Shown here one piece after another: positions 1 through 9,067 of a DNA stretch of 64,000 bases. This DNA comes from Rhodobacter sp. (GTDB lineage: Bacteria > Pseudomonadota > Alphaproteobacteria > Rhodobacterales > Rhodobacteraceae): the NCBI GenBank assembly GCA_027484985.1, contig JAIXRW010000005.1:95378-159377 (forward strand), in the 5' to 3' direction. The position numbers and the translations under genes are program-made. The notes below the pieces were generated by a model. The model saw nothing but the letters and a program-made list of their open reading frames with translations, was not told the origin of the DNA and did not search any database. The stretch's first letter is position 1; the number at the start of each line of letters is the position of its first letter.

Positions 1-651
1 GACAGTCTGGGGCGTGATGTGCTGAGCCGGATCATTTTTGGCGCGCGGATTGCCCTGGCGGTGGCGCTGGTGGCGGGGACGGTGACTTGTGTGATCGGGG
101 CCATGCTGGGGCTGATGGCGGGGTTTTTGCGGGGGTGGGTCGATCTGGTCATCTCGCGCCTGATCGATATCTGGATGGCCTTTCCGCCGGTGCTGTTTTC
201 GATCCTGCTGATTGCCGTGCTGGGGCCGGGGCTCATGTCGATCATCATCGCCATCGTGGTGATCGACTGGACGCGCTTTGCCCGTGTGGTGCGGGCGGAA
301 GCCATGGCGCAGGGGGCGATGGATTATGTCGCCTCGGCCCGCGTGGTGGGGCGCGGGCGGGTGGGGACGATGTGGCGCGAGATATTGCCGAATGTGCTGC
401 CGACCATCGTGGTCTTGCTGACGCTGGAGATGGGGATTGCGGTGATCGTCGAGGCGATTTTGTCTTTCGTGAACCTGTCGATTGCCACGGATGACCCGAC
501 ATGGGGGGGCATGATCGCGGAAGGGCGCACATCGGTGTATCAGGCGTGGTGGGTGCTGGTGTTCCCGCTGGTCACGCTGTTTTTGACGGTGCTGGCCTTT
601 TCCCAGCTTGGCGAAGGGTTGAAGGACCGCTTCGATCCGGTGCTGCGATGA
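1..651 (+). CDS. ABC transporter permease, DppC/OppC family (5' end truncated by the window)
   Basis: The frame is open upstream of ATG 19 (DSLGRDVLSRIIFGARIALAV..., typical of DppC/OppC). Followed by overlapping DppD/DppF-like ATPases. Confidence 0.9.
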   Translation, partial: DSLGRDVLSRIIFGARIALAVALVAGTVTCVIGAMLGLMAGFLRGWVDLVISRLIDIWMAFPPVLFSILLIAVLGPGLMSIIIAIVVIDWTRFARVVRAEAMAQGAMDYVASARVVGRGRVGTMWREILPNVLPTIVVLLTLEMGIAVIVEAILSFVNLSIATDDPTWGGMIAEGRTSVYQAWWVLVFPLVTLFLTVLAFSQLGEGLKDRFDPVLR

Positions 652-1514
652 GCTTTCTGTCTGTGCGGAACCTGTCGGCGCGGGTGAAGGGCGGGCCTGC
701 CCTGTTGCGGCGCGTGTCCTTGGATGTGGCGGCGGGCGAGGTGCGCGGGCTGGTCGGCGAAAGCGGCGCCGGCAAGTCGATGATCGGCAAGGCGGTGCTG
801 GGGATATTGCCCAATGCCGTGCAGGTGACGGGCGGGGAAATCTGGCTGGACGGGGTCGATCTGCTGGCCCTGCCGGTGGCCGAGCGGCGGCGGCGGATCG
901 GGGCGATGGCGGCGCTGATCCCGCAGGACCCGCTGACGGCGCTGAACCCGTCGCGCCGGATCGGGGGGCAGATCACGGACCGGCTGGTGGATATTCTGGG
1001 CTGGGCGCGGGCACGGGCCGAGGCGCGGGCGCTGGAACTGCTGGCCGAGGTGCAGATTGCCGATCCGGCGCGGGTGATGCGGGCCTATCCGCACGAGTTG
1101 TCGGGCGGGATGCGGCAGCGGATCTTGATCGCAAGCGCCTTTGCGGCCGAGCCGAAGCTGATCGTGGCGGATGAACCGACGACCGCGCTGGATGTGACGG
1201 TGCAGAAGCAGATCTTGAAGCTGATCGCGGGGATGCAGGCCAAGCATGGCACGGCGCTGTTGTTCGTGACACATGACCTTGGGGTCGTGTCCAAGGTCTG
1301 CCAGCGGCTGAGCGTGCTTTATGGCGGGATGGTGGTCGAGGATGCGGCGGTGCGCGATTTCTTTGCCGCACCGCGGCACGCCTATTCGGCGGCACTGCTG
1401 GCCGCGACGCCGAAATATACCGACCCGATGGCGAGTTTGACGCCGGTGCCCGAGGCGGTGATTGCCGCCGTGCAGGCGGAAGTGGCAGCCTATGACGGGG
1501 GCGCGCATGGCTGA
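648..1514 (+). CDS. Peptide ABC transporter ATP-binding protein, DppD/OppD-like
   Basis: Walker A GESGAGKS, signature LSGGMRQR, Walker B LIVADEPT. ATGA overlap with the upstream permease. Confidence 0.92.
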   Translation: MSFLSVRNLSARVKGGPALLRRVSLDVAAGEVRGLVGESGAGKSMIGKAVLGILPNAVQVTGGEIWLDGVDLLALPVAERRRRIGAMAALIPQDPLTALNPSRRIGGQITDRLVDILGWARARAEARALELLAEVQIADPARVMRAYPHELSGGMRQRILIASAFAAEPKLIVADEPTTALDVTVQKQILKLIAGMQAKHGTALLFVTHDLGVVSKVCQRLSVLYGGMVVEDAAVRDFFAAPRHAYSAALLAATPKYTDPMASLTPVPEAVIAAVQAEVAAYDGGAHG

Positions 1515-2307
1515 TCTTTATCAGGTTCAGGACCTGCGGCTTTCGCTGGCGGATATGACGCGCAAACCCCTGCTGGGGCCTGCGCCGCGGCTGGAAATAT
1601 TGAAGGGGTTGTCCTTCTCCATCCCCAAGGGGGCGGTGGTGGGCATCGTGGGCGGGTCCGGATCGGGCAAATCGACGCTGGGCCGCGCGCTGGTGCGGCT
1701 GCTTCAGCCTTCGGGCGGGGTGGTGCGGTTCGACGGGGTGGATATCACCCATCTGGACGAGGCTGGCTTGCGCCCGTTGCGGCGGCGGTTCCAGATGATC
1801 TTCCAGGACCCGATGAGCAGCCTGAACCCGCGCCACCGCGTGGGCACGATCATTGCCGAACCGCTGCGCCTGCACGGGTTTAACGATGTGGCCGGGCGCG
1901 TGGCGCGGGCGCTGGACCATGTGGGGCTGCCGCAGGGCTTTGCGGGGCGGTTTCCGCATGAATTGTCGGGCGGGCAGCGGCAAAGGGTGGGGATTGCGCG
2001 GGCCATCGCGCTGGAGCCCGATTTCATTCTGGCCGACGAGATCGTGTCGGGGCTGGATGTGTCGTCACAGGCGCAGGTGCTGAACCTGCTGGAACGGCTG
2101 GTGGCGGAACTGGGGCTGACGCTGGCCTTTATCAGCCATGATCTGAGCGTGATCCGCCGCCTGTGCCAGCGAACCATCGTGCTGTCGCAGGGCGTGATTG
2201 TGGAAGACCGGCCCACGGCAGAGCTGTTCGCCGATCCGCAGGCCGCCTATACCCGCGAATTGCTGGACGCGATCCCCCTGCCCGACCCCGATCAGGTCTG
2301 GGCCTGA
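1507..2307 (+). CDS. Peptide ABC transporter ATP-binding protein, DppF/OppF-like
   Basis: Walker A GGSGSGKST, LSGGQRQR, FILADEIVSGLD. Start ATG 1507 overlaps the upstream gene. Confidence 0.92.
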   Translation: MADLYQVQDLRLSLADMTRKPLLGPAPRLEILKGLSFSIPKGAVVGIVGGSGSGKSTLGRALVRLLQPSGGVVRFDGVDITHLDEAGLRPLRRRFQMIFQDPMSSLNPRHRVGTIIAEPLRLHGFNDVAGRVARALDHVGLPQGFAGRFPHELSGGQRQRVGIARAIALEPDFILADEIVSGLDVSSQAQVLNLLERLVAELGLTLAFISHDLSVIRRLCQRTIVLSQGVIVEDRPTAELFADPQAAYTRELLDAIPLPDPDQVWA

Positions 2308-2738
2308 ACCGGCATCCGGTCTGCCACGGGGGTCAGGAAACTTTCCAGTTTGGCCTTCACATCTTCGGGCCATGGCATCGAGGTGTGCTTGTCCAGCCAG
2401 CTTGCCGCCAGCACCTGTTCGCCCGACCAGCGGTCCTCATCCCCGCAATGCACGGTATGGCGGATGCGGACCGAGGATTTGCCGACCTTGATCACCGTCA
2501 GGCGAAAGGTCAGGCGGTCGCCGAAGAAGGACGGTTTCGAGAAATCGCAGGACAGGTGCACGGTGGGGGTGCCCCAGCGTTCCTTCCAGATGATCTCGTG
2601 CCACGGGTAACCGATATGGGTCCAGAATTCCTCGACCACGCCATTCAGGATATTCAGGTAGGCGGGGTAATAGGCGGTGCCCGAAATATCGCAATCGCCG
2701 AAGTTGAGCATCCGGTCGGTGGTGAAACTGACGGTCAT
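2292..2738 (-). CDS. Acyl-CoA thioesterase, 4-hydroxybenzoyl-CoA thioesterase/hotdog family
   Basis: MTVSFTTDRMLNFGDCDISGTAYYPAYLNILNGVVEEFW matches the hotdog thioesterase pattern. Confidence 0.75.
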   Translation of the reverse strand: MTVSFTTDRMLNFGDCDISGTAYYPAYLNILNGVVEEFWTHIGYPWHEIIWKERWGTPTVHLSCDFSKPSFFGDRLTFRLTVIKVGKSSVRIRHTVHCGDEDRWSGEQVLAASWLDKHTSMPWPEDVKAKLESFLTPVADRMPVQAQT

Positions 2739-2816
2739 GAACGGTCCTCCCGACCTGCATAGGGGGGCAGGCGCGGCGGGGGCGTCAAGAGGGAATGCTT
2801 GGTGCAGCCGTCGCAC

Positions 2817-2972
2817 GGGGGGCTGTCTGCCCCCCGCGGGGCGCGTGCCGCGCCCCTTCCCCCCGAGGATATTTCAAGGCAGAAAATGGCCGGTCCGACT
2901 GTTCATTTTCTGCCCTAAAATATCCTCGGGGGGTGAGCGGCCAAGGGCCGCGAGGGGGGCAGACGGCCCCCC
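2817..2972. repeat. Composite inverted-repeat intergenic element, two copies of the dispersed repeat facing each other
   Basis: Arms CCCCCCGAGGATATTTCAAGGCAGAAAATG (2859-2888) and CATTTTCTGCCCTAAAATATCCTCGGGGGG (2904-2933) pair at 28 of 30 positions. Outer hairpins GGGGGGCTGTCTGCCCCCC (2817-2835) and GGGGGGCAGACGGCCCCCC (2954-2972). Confidence 0.9.
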
Positions 2973-2982
2973 TTTTGCGCGA

Positions 2983-4101
2983 TCAGCCGCGCAAGAGCTG
3001 GTTCAGGGACGTGCAAAGGCGTTCGACGCCTGCATCGGTGGTGACGATGCCGGGCGAAAGGCGCAGGGTCTGGCCACGGGCATCGGTGCTGATGCCCTGA
3101 TCGCGCAAGGCGGCCACGATCTGGGGCGCGGGGGGCGTGATCTTCATCATCACCGAACCGCCGCGTTTGGCTTCGGGGCGCGGGGTGACGAGCGACAGGC
3201 CCATGTCATCGGCGGCCTCGATGATCCGCGCGGTCTGGCGGCGGTTCTGGGCGAGGATCGCGCCGTGGTCGGCCTTTGCGTGCCAGTCGAGCGCGGGAAG
3301 CGAGGCGATGGCCGCCATGCAGCCCGGCGTGCCATTGTCGAAGCGGCGGATGTCGGGCGCGTATTCGAAAGTGTCGAGATTCCAGTTGAACGGGTTTTCC
3401 TGGCTGAACCATCCGCGCAATTCGGGCTGGCAGCGGCTGGTCAGGTTGGCCGCCACATGCAGGATGCCCGCACCGGGGGTGCCGCACATCCATTTCAGGC
3501 TGGTCGAGATGGTGAAATCGACGGCGGGTGCCGTGACATCAAAGGGCAGAAGGCCGGCGCCTTGGGTGATATCGACGCCGATGATGCTGCCCACGCTGCG
3601 GCCGTGGGCGACCATCGCGGGAAGGTCGATGCGGTGCGAGGTGGTGGAGGAGACCCATGTAAGAAGCGCGAGGGCGGTATCGGGCGTCCAGTGGGCGAGG
3701 AAATCCTCGTCCTCGACATGGGCGGCACCCTGGCGGAAGGGCACGGTGGTGAGCGTGAAGCCGATGCGTTCGGCCAGTTTGGTCAGAAGGAAATGGTTCG
3801 ACGGAAAGCAATCGGCCCCGACCAGCACGCGACGCCCGCGCAGGGTTTCGGGCGGCAGGGCGGTGAGCAGCATGTGCAGGCTTTGCGTCACGCTATCGGT
3901 CGTGGTCAGCGTGCCTTCGGGGGCGTGGATGATGCCGCGCCAGCGGTCGATGAAGCGGGCGCGGTGCGAGAGCAGGTAGCCCCATTGCGCGTCATTCGGG
4001 GCGGCCCAGACTTGGGAAAAGGCGGTCATGGCGCTGGTCAGATCCGTGGCCTTGCCGGGGTAAAGACCGATGGAGTGGTAGAGGAAATAGGCGTCTTCCA
4101 T
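2983..4101 (-). CDS. Aminotransferase class V family protein, kynureninase-like PLP enzyme
   Basis: GVDITQGAGLLPFDV and a PLP-Lys region STSLKWMCGTPGAG. Length about 372 aa. Confidence 0.75.
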   Translation of the reverse strand: MEDAYFLYHSIGLYPGKATDLTSAMTAFSQVWAAPNDAQWGYLLSHRARFIDRWRGIIHAPEGTLTTTDSVTQSLHMLLTALPPETLRGRRVLVGADCFPSNHFLLTKLAERIGFTLTTVPFRQGAAHVEDEDFLAHWTPDTALALLTWVSSTTSHRIDLPAMVAHGRSVGSIIGVDITQGAGLLPFDVTAPAVDFTISTSLKWMCGTPGAGILHVAANLTSRCQPELRGWFSQENPFNWNLDTFEYAPDIRRFDNGTPGCMAAIASLPALDWHAKADHGAILAQNRRQTARIIEAADDMGLSLVTPRPEAKRGGSVMMKITPPAPQIVAALRDQGISTDARGQTLRLSPGIVTTDAGVERLCTSLNQLLRG

Positions 4102-4245
4102 GACGGTCCTTCGGGATTCGGGTTTGTCCGGCAGGGTGGCAGAAAAGCGCCGCGCCGCAAGGTGTTTCAAGCTTGAAGATTTCCCTGTCTGTCATCTGCG
4201 CGCAAGCGGGCGGCGGGGGTGCGGGCGGTTGGCGGCGCGCGATGT

Positions 4246-4320
4246 CTGTCATCCCCGCGAAAGCGGGGATCTTTTGGTGACGGAGGGTGGAGGAGATCCC
4301 CGCTTGTGCGGGGATGACAG
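4246..4320. repeat. REP-like element: paired hairpins ATCCCCGC-N4-GCGGGGAT within an outer inverted repeat
   Basis: Hairpins ATCCCCGCGAAAGCGGGGAT (4251-4270) and ATCCCCGCTTGTGCGGGGAT (4296-4315). Outer arms CTGTCATCCCCGC / GCGGGGATGACAG. Confidence 0.85.
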
Positions 4321-4376
4321 GCGGCGCGGGATGACAGGACGGGCGGAATGACGAGGGGGGAGCGGGGGGGGCGGCG

Positions 4377-5636
4377 TTACAGGATCAGGATGGCGCGGAA
4401 GTCGTTCACGTTGGTCAGGGTGGGGCCGGTGATGACCTGTGCGCCGATGGCGGCAAAGAAGCTGTGGGCATCGTTGGCGGCAAGGTGGGCGGCGGGGTCG
4501 GCCCCTGCCCTGCGGGCCTTGGCAAGGGTTTCGGGGGTGACGATGGCGCCTGCCACCTCGGCCGCGCCATCGATGCCGTCGGTATCGCAGGCGATGGCGT
4601 GGATGCCTGCTGCGCCGTTCAGGGCGAGGGCGAGGGCAAGGGAAAATTCGGCGTTGGGCCCGCCGATACCGGTGCCGCGTTTCGTCACGGTCAGTTCGCC
4701 GCCCGAAAGCAAAAGAACGGGCAGATCATCGGGGCTTTTGGCGGATTTGATCGCCATGGCCTGTGCGGCCATGGCAGCGGCGACTTCGCGGGCCTCGCCC
4801 TCGAGCGCGTCGCCAAGGATTTCGACGTGGCAGCCTGCGGTGCGGGCAAGGTCGGCGGCGGCGGCCAGGGATTGCGCGGGGGCGGCGTAGATCACATTCG
4901 TGGTGCGCGACAGGCGCGGATCGTCGGGGCGCAGCACGCCCGAGCGGGCGATGGCCTGCGTGACCGAAGGCGGAACCGGGATGGTCCAGTCGGCCAGCAC
5001 CCCAAGCGCATCAGCGGGGGTAGAGGCATCGCCCACGGTGGGGCCGGAACCGATGAAGGCGGGGTCATCCCCCGGCACATCCGAGATCATCAGCGCGAGC
5101 ATGCGGGCGGGATAGGCGGCGGCGGCAAGCTGGCCGCCCTTTACCCGCGAAAGATGCTTGCGCAGCGTATTCATGCGGTCGATGGGCGCGCCGCTGGCCA
5201 GAAGTGCGGCATTCACCGCCTGTTTTTCAGCCAAGCTCAGCCCATCGGCGGGGGCGACCAGCAGGGCCGAGGCCCCGCCCGAGATGAGGGCAAGGACGAA
5301 ATCGTCCGCGCCCAGCGGTTCGAGCAGGGACAGCATGCGCTGCGTGGCGGCCTGCCCTGCGGCATCGGGCACGGGATGGGCGGCTTCGACGATCTTGATG
5401 CCCTTGCAGGGGCGGGCATAGCCGTAGCGGGTGATGACCAGCCCGTCACAGGGGCCCCACGCAGCCTCGACCGCTTCGGCCATGCGGGCGCTGGCCTTGC
5501 CCGCGCCGACCACGACCACCCTGCCCTGCGGCCGGGGCGGCAACACGCGGTGCAGCGATTGCATGGGATCGGCCACTTCGACCGCGCGGTCAAAGAGGCT
5601 GCGAAGGAAACGGGCGGGGTCGGACAGCGGGGCCAT
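4377..5636 (-). CDS. Glycerate 2-kinase / hydroxypyruvate reductase-like (MOFRL family)
   Basis: MAPLSDPARFLRSLFDRAVEVADP..., VVVGAGKASARMAEAVE, ALISGGASALL, LLLSGGELTVT, GPNAEFSLALAL. Confidence 0.88.
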   Translation of the reverse strand: MAPLSDPARFLRSLFDRAVEVADPMQSLHRVLPPRPQGRVVVVGAGKASARMAEAVEAAWGPCDGLVITRYGYARPCKGIKIVEAAHPVPDAAGQAATQRMLSLLEPLGADDFVLALISGGASALLVAPADGLSLAEKQAVNAALLASGAPIDRMNTLRKHLSRVKGGQLAAAAYPARMLALMISDVPGDDPAFIGSGPTVGDASTPADALGVLADWTIPVPPSVTQAIARSGVLRPDDPRLSRTTNVIYAAPAQSLAAAADLARTAGCHVEILGDALEGEAREVAAAMAAQAMAIKSAKSPDDLPVLLLSGGELTVTKRGTGIGGPNAEFSLALALALNGAAGIHAIACDTDGIDGAAEVAGAIVTPETLAKARRAGADPAAHLAANDAHSFFAAIGAQVITGPTLTNVNDFRAILIL

Positions 5637-5741
5637 GCGGCAAGGAACACATGGTGCGGGCTGATTTGGCAAGGCGAAGATTGCAGGCGGCGGCGCGATG
5701 CCCCCTTTACGAATCTGTTCGGGCCGATAGATAAATGTTCC

Positions 5742-7256
5742 ATGAATGTTCTCATCTGGTTCAAGCGCGACTTGCGGATTGCCGACCATGCGGCGCTGGC
5801 GGAAGCGGCGGGCATGGGTGCGGTGCTGCCGCTTTACATTGTCGAGCCGGACTATTGGCGGTTGCCCGACACCTCGGCCCGGCAATGGGCCTTTACGGCC
5901 GAGGCTTTGACGGATTTGCGCGGCGATCTGGCGGCGCTGGGCGCGCCTTTGGTGGTGCGGGTGGGCGATGCGGTCGAGGTGCTGGACCGGCTGTGCCGCC
6001 AGCACCATATCGCGCGGGTGCTGAGCCATGAGGAGACAGGGAACCTGTGGACCTATGGCCGCGACCGGCGCGTGGCAGCATGGGCAAGGGGCGCGGGTGT
6101 CGAATGGCGCGAGTTGCCGCAGCAGGGGGTGATCCGCCGCCTGCCGCGCCGAGAGGGCTGGGCCGCGGCGCGGGACGCGGTGATGCGCGAGGGGGTGCTG
6201 CCCGCGCCTGCCGGTTTGCAGGCGGTCAAGGGGGTCGAGCCGGGGCCGATTCCGCCGGCGCGGGCGCTGCGGCTGGCCGATGACCCCTGCCCGCACCGGC
6301 AGGCGGGCGGGCGGGCGCAGGGGTTGCGGATGCTTGAAAGCTTCCTGACCTCGCGCGGCGAGACCTATCGGGCGGCGATGTCCTCGCCCGTTACCGGCGA
6401 ACGGGCCTGTTCGCGGCTTTCGGCGCATCTGGCGGTGGGGGCGCTGTCGGGGCGTGAGGTGGTGCAGGCCGCAGCGGCACGGGCGGCCGAGCGGCCGGGC
6501 GGGCGCTGGGGCGGATCGCTTTCATCGTTCCAGTCGCGGATGGCGTGGCGCGACCATTTCATGCAGAAGCTGGAAAGCGAACCGGCGATCGAGACGCGGG
6601 CCTTGCACCGCGCCGCCGATGGTTTGCGGCCAAGGGAGCCTGATGCGCTGCGCCTTGCGGCATGGGAAAAGGGCGAGACGGGGTTGCCTTTTCTTGATGC
6701 CTGCATGCGCTATCTGCGGGCCACGGGATGGCTGAATTTCCGGATGCGGGGGATGGTTACATCGGTGGCGGCCTATCACCTGTGGCTGGACTGGCGGGCC
6801 ACGGGGGCGGTGCTGGCGCGGCGGTTCACCGATTACGAGCCGGGCATCCATTGGCCGCAGGTGCAGATGCAATCAGGGGTGACGGGGATCAATACGCTGC
6901 GGATCTATAACCCCGTGAAACAGGGGCAGGATCAGGACCCGACCGGCGCCTTTACCCGCCGCTGGGTGCCGGAACTGGCCGCCGTGCCCGATGCCTTTCT
7001 GCAAGAGCCGTGGAAATGGAGCGGTGCGGGGTCGCTGCTGGGGCGGGCCTATCCCGAACCGGTGGTGGATGTGGCCGCCAGCGCAAGGGCCGCACGAGAG
7101 GCCTGCTGGGCGCTGCGCCGCGAACCGGGGTTCCGGCGCGAGGTGGTCGAGGTGGTGGAGCGCCATGCCAGCCCCGGCCATGACCGCCGCTTTGTCAATG
7201 ACCGCAGCCCGCGCCGCAGCCCGCGCGATGCGGGACAGATGAGCTTTGCCTTCTGA
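5742..7256 (+). CDS. Cryptochrome/deoxyribodipyrimidine photolyase family protein
   Basis: [20 protein letters not shown]-terminal FAD domain with [30 protein letters not shown] and [15 protein letters not shown]. Confidence 0.93.
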   Translation: MNVLIWFKRDLRIADHAALAEAAGMGAVLPLYIVEPDYWRLPDTSARQWAFTAEALTDLRGDLAALGAPLVVRVGDAVEVLDRLCRQHHIARVLSHEETGNLWTYGRDRRVAAWARGAGVEWRELPQQGVIRRLPRREGWAAARDAVMREGVLPAPAGLQAVKGVEPGPIPPARALRLADDPCPHRQAGGRAQGLRMLESFLTSRGETYRAAMSSPVTGERACSRLSAHLAVGALSGREVVQAAAARAAERPGGRWGGSLSSFQSRMAWRDHFMQKLESEPAIETRALHRAADGLRPREPDALRLAAWEKGETGLPFLDACMRYLRATGWLNFRMRGMVTSVAAYHLWLDWRATGAVLARRFTDYEPGIHWPQVQMQSGVTGINTLRIYNPVKQGQDQDPTGAFTRRWVPELAAVPDAFLQEPWKWSGAGSLLGRAYPEPVVDVAASARAAREACWALRREPGFRREVVEVVERHASPGHDRRFVNDRSPRRSPRDAGQMSFAF

Positions 7257-7414
7257 TGGCGAAGATGCGGAAAAAGGGCGACCTGCCGGAAAAGCCGTGC
7301 GCCTGCTGCGGGCGGCCCTTTGCGTGGCGCAAGAAATGGGAAAAGGTCTGGGACGAGGTCAGGTTCTGTTCCGACCGCTGCCGCGCCGAGGCCAAGCGCA
7401 AGGCGCGGGATTAG
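7256..7414 (+). CDS. DUF2256-type small Cys-rich protein (52 aa), translationally coupled to the photolyase
   Basis: Read directly: [57 protein letters not shown] overlap with the photolyase stop. CxxC...CxxxC pattern. Confidence 0.88.
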   Translation: MAKMRKKGDLPEKPCACCGRPFAWRKKWEKVWDEVRFCSDRCRAEAKRKARD

Positions 7415-7695
7415 ACCCCGTCCACCAGCACGACCATGGCCGTTGCCGCCCCGGCGCGGCGGGCGCGGGCGGTCTGGTATTCGGCGCTGGCATAGCAGGC
7501 GCGGGCGGCGGCAAGGCTGGGAAATTCGATCACCACATGGCGGGCGAAGGATGGCCCTTCGGGCGTGTCGGCGGTGCCGCCACGGGCAAGGAACCTTGCG
7601 CCATGGGCGGCAAAGGCGGCGGGGGCCAGCGCCTGATAGGCGGCATAGGCATCGGGGTCGGTGACGGTGACATGGGCGATCCAGTAGGCGGGCAT
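7411..7695 (-). CDS. DUF1330 domain-containing protein
   Basis: [40 protein letters not shown]... matches the DUF1330 pattern. Confidence 0.85.
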   Translation of the reverse strand: MPAYWIAHVTVTDPDAYAAYQALAPAAFAAHGARFLARGGTADTPEGPSFARHVVIEFPSLAAARACYASAEYQTARARRAGAATAMVVLVDGV

Positions 7696-8372
7696 CATTC
7701 CCCCGAAAGCAGGCGTTCCGCGATGGCGCGGGCCTCGGTCAGATGGTCGCGCACGGCGGCGGCGGCGGCATCGGCATCGCCCGCAAGGATGGCTTCGGCA
7801 ATACGGGCCATGCGGGCGGGGCCCGAGACGTGGCGGTCGGTAGTGGCAAGGGTCAGTGCGCGCAGGCGGCTGATGCGGCCGTTCAGGCGTTGCACGATTT
7901 CCCATGCGATATGGTGGCCTGCGGCGCGGAAAATCACCTCGTAAAAGCGGGTGGTCGCGTCGAACAACGCGGTTTCGCCGGCCTGAGGTGCCGCCTGCAA
8001 GGCGGAAAGGGCGGCCCGAAGATCGGCCCGCATGGCGGCATCGGCCACCCGCGCGCAGCCTGCCGCCGCACCGGATTCGAGCAAGAGCCGGATGTCATAG
8101 ATCTGGCGCGCCTGATTCAGGTCGAGCCGCGCCACGACCGGCCCCTTGTGGCCCGCGCTTTCGACCAGACCTTCGGCTTCGAGGATGCGGATCACCTCGC
8201 GCACTACGGAACGCGACACGCCGAGTTGGTCGCAGAGCGCCCGTTCCACCAGACGTTCGCCACTTTTGAACCGGCCCGCGATGATGGCCGCGCGCATCCG
8301 GTCAAGCACCATTTCGCGCAGGCGCTGGGGCGGGGCGTGAATGCGAAGGTCGGGCGCGTCATCCATGGGCAA
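7695..8372 (-). CDS. GntR family transcriptional regulator, FadR/FCD subfamily
   Basis: N-terminal wHTH (RMRAAIIAGRFKSGERLVERALCDQLGVSRSVVREVIRILEAEGLVE) and an FCD-like C-terminus. Confidence 0.9.
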   Translation of the reverse strand: MPMDDAPDLRIHAPPQRLREMVLDRMRAAIIAGRFKSGERLVERALCDQLGVSRSVVREVIRILEAEGLVESAGHKGPVVARLDLNQARQIYDIRLLLESGAAAGCARVADAAMRADLRAALSALQAAPQAGETALFDATTRFYEVIFRAAGHHIAWEIVQRLNGRISRLRALTLATTDRHVSGPARMARIAEAILAGDADAAAAAVRDHLTEARAIAERLLSGE

Positions 8373-8407
8373 AGGCTAGCCGTTTTGTCGCGGTGCCGCA
8401 ATCAGGA

Positions 8408-8433
8408 TTGACATATGGTCTTATGGTATACCA
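8408..8433. promoter_or_regulatory. Putative promoter/operator of the divergent 8465 operon: TTGACA box and GntR-type palindrome TGGTATACCA
   Basis: Perfect 10-bp palindrome at 8424-8433 beside a TTGACA hexamer at 8408-8413, between the GntR gene and the operon. Confidence 0.55.
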
Positions 8434-8464
8434 AACTTGACCCAGACATTCCACGAGGTTCCCG

Positions 8465-9067
8465 ATGCCCGCGCTGATCCGCAAGACGCTGCTTCATGTC
8501 GAAACGACGCTGATCGAGGGCGGGCGTGCCGCGCCGCGGCCGCTGAAACTGATCGGGGCGGCGGCGGTGGTCAAGAACCCCTGGGCCGGGCGCGGGTTTG
8601 TCGAGGATCTGAAGCCCGAAATCCATGCCATCGCGCCGGAACTGGGGGCGCTGTTGACGGGCATGATCCTTGAGGCGGCGGGTGGCGGCGCGCAGGTGGA
8701 GGGCTATGGCAAGGCGTCGATCGTGGGGCTGGACGGCGAGGTGGAACATGCCAGCGCCCTGATCCACACGCTGCGCTTCGGCAACCATTACCGGCAGGCG
8801 GTGGGGGCCAAGACCTATCTGGCCTTTACCAATATCCGCGGCGGGGCGAATACGCCGGTGATGATTCCGCTGATGGACAAGAATGACGAAGGGCGCCGCA
8901 GCCATTACCTGACGGTGCATTTCGCCATTCCCGATGCGCCCGCTGCGGATGAGATCGTGGTGGCGCTGGGCGCATCGATCGGGGGGCGGCCGCATCACCG
9001 GATCGGGGACCGCTACCAAGACCTGAAGGATCTGGGCCATGACGCCACTAACCCTGCCGCTGTCTGA
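8465..9067 (+). CDS. Amino acid synthesis family protein (DUF1185-like)
   Basis: MPALIRKTLLHVETTLIEGGRAAPRPLKLIGAAAVVKNPWAGRGFVEDL... recalled family resemblance. Confidence 0.75.
   Translation: MPALIRKTLLHVETTLIEGGRAAPRPLKLIGAAAVVKNPWAGRGFVEDLKPEIHAIAPELGALLTGMILEAAGGGAQVEGYGKASIVGLDGEVEHASALIHTLRFGNHYRQAVGAKTYLAFTNIRGGANTPVMIPLMDKNDEGRRSHYLTVHFAIPDAPAADEIVVALGASIGGRPHHRIGDRYQDLKDLGHDATNPAAV

Noticed and set aside
2677-4176. 499-aa + strand ORF opposite the kynureninase-like gene
   Set aside because: Spans the intergenic repeat and the antisense strand; no domain recognised.
4464-7256. 930-aa + strand ORF joining the antisense of the glycerate kinase to the photolyase
   Set aside because: Only the photolyase part (from ATG 5742) has family signatures; the upstream part is an open antisense frame typical of high-GC DNA.
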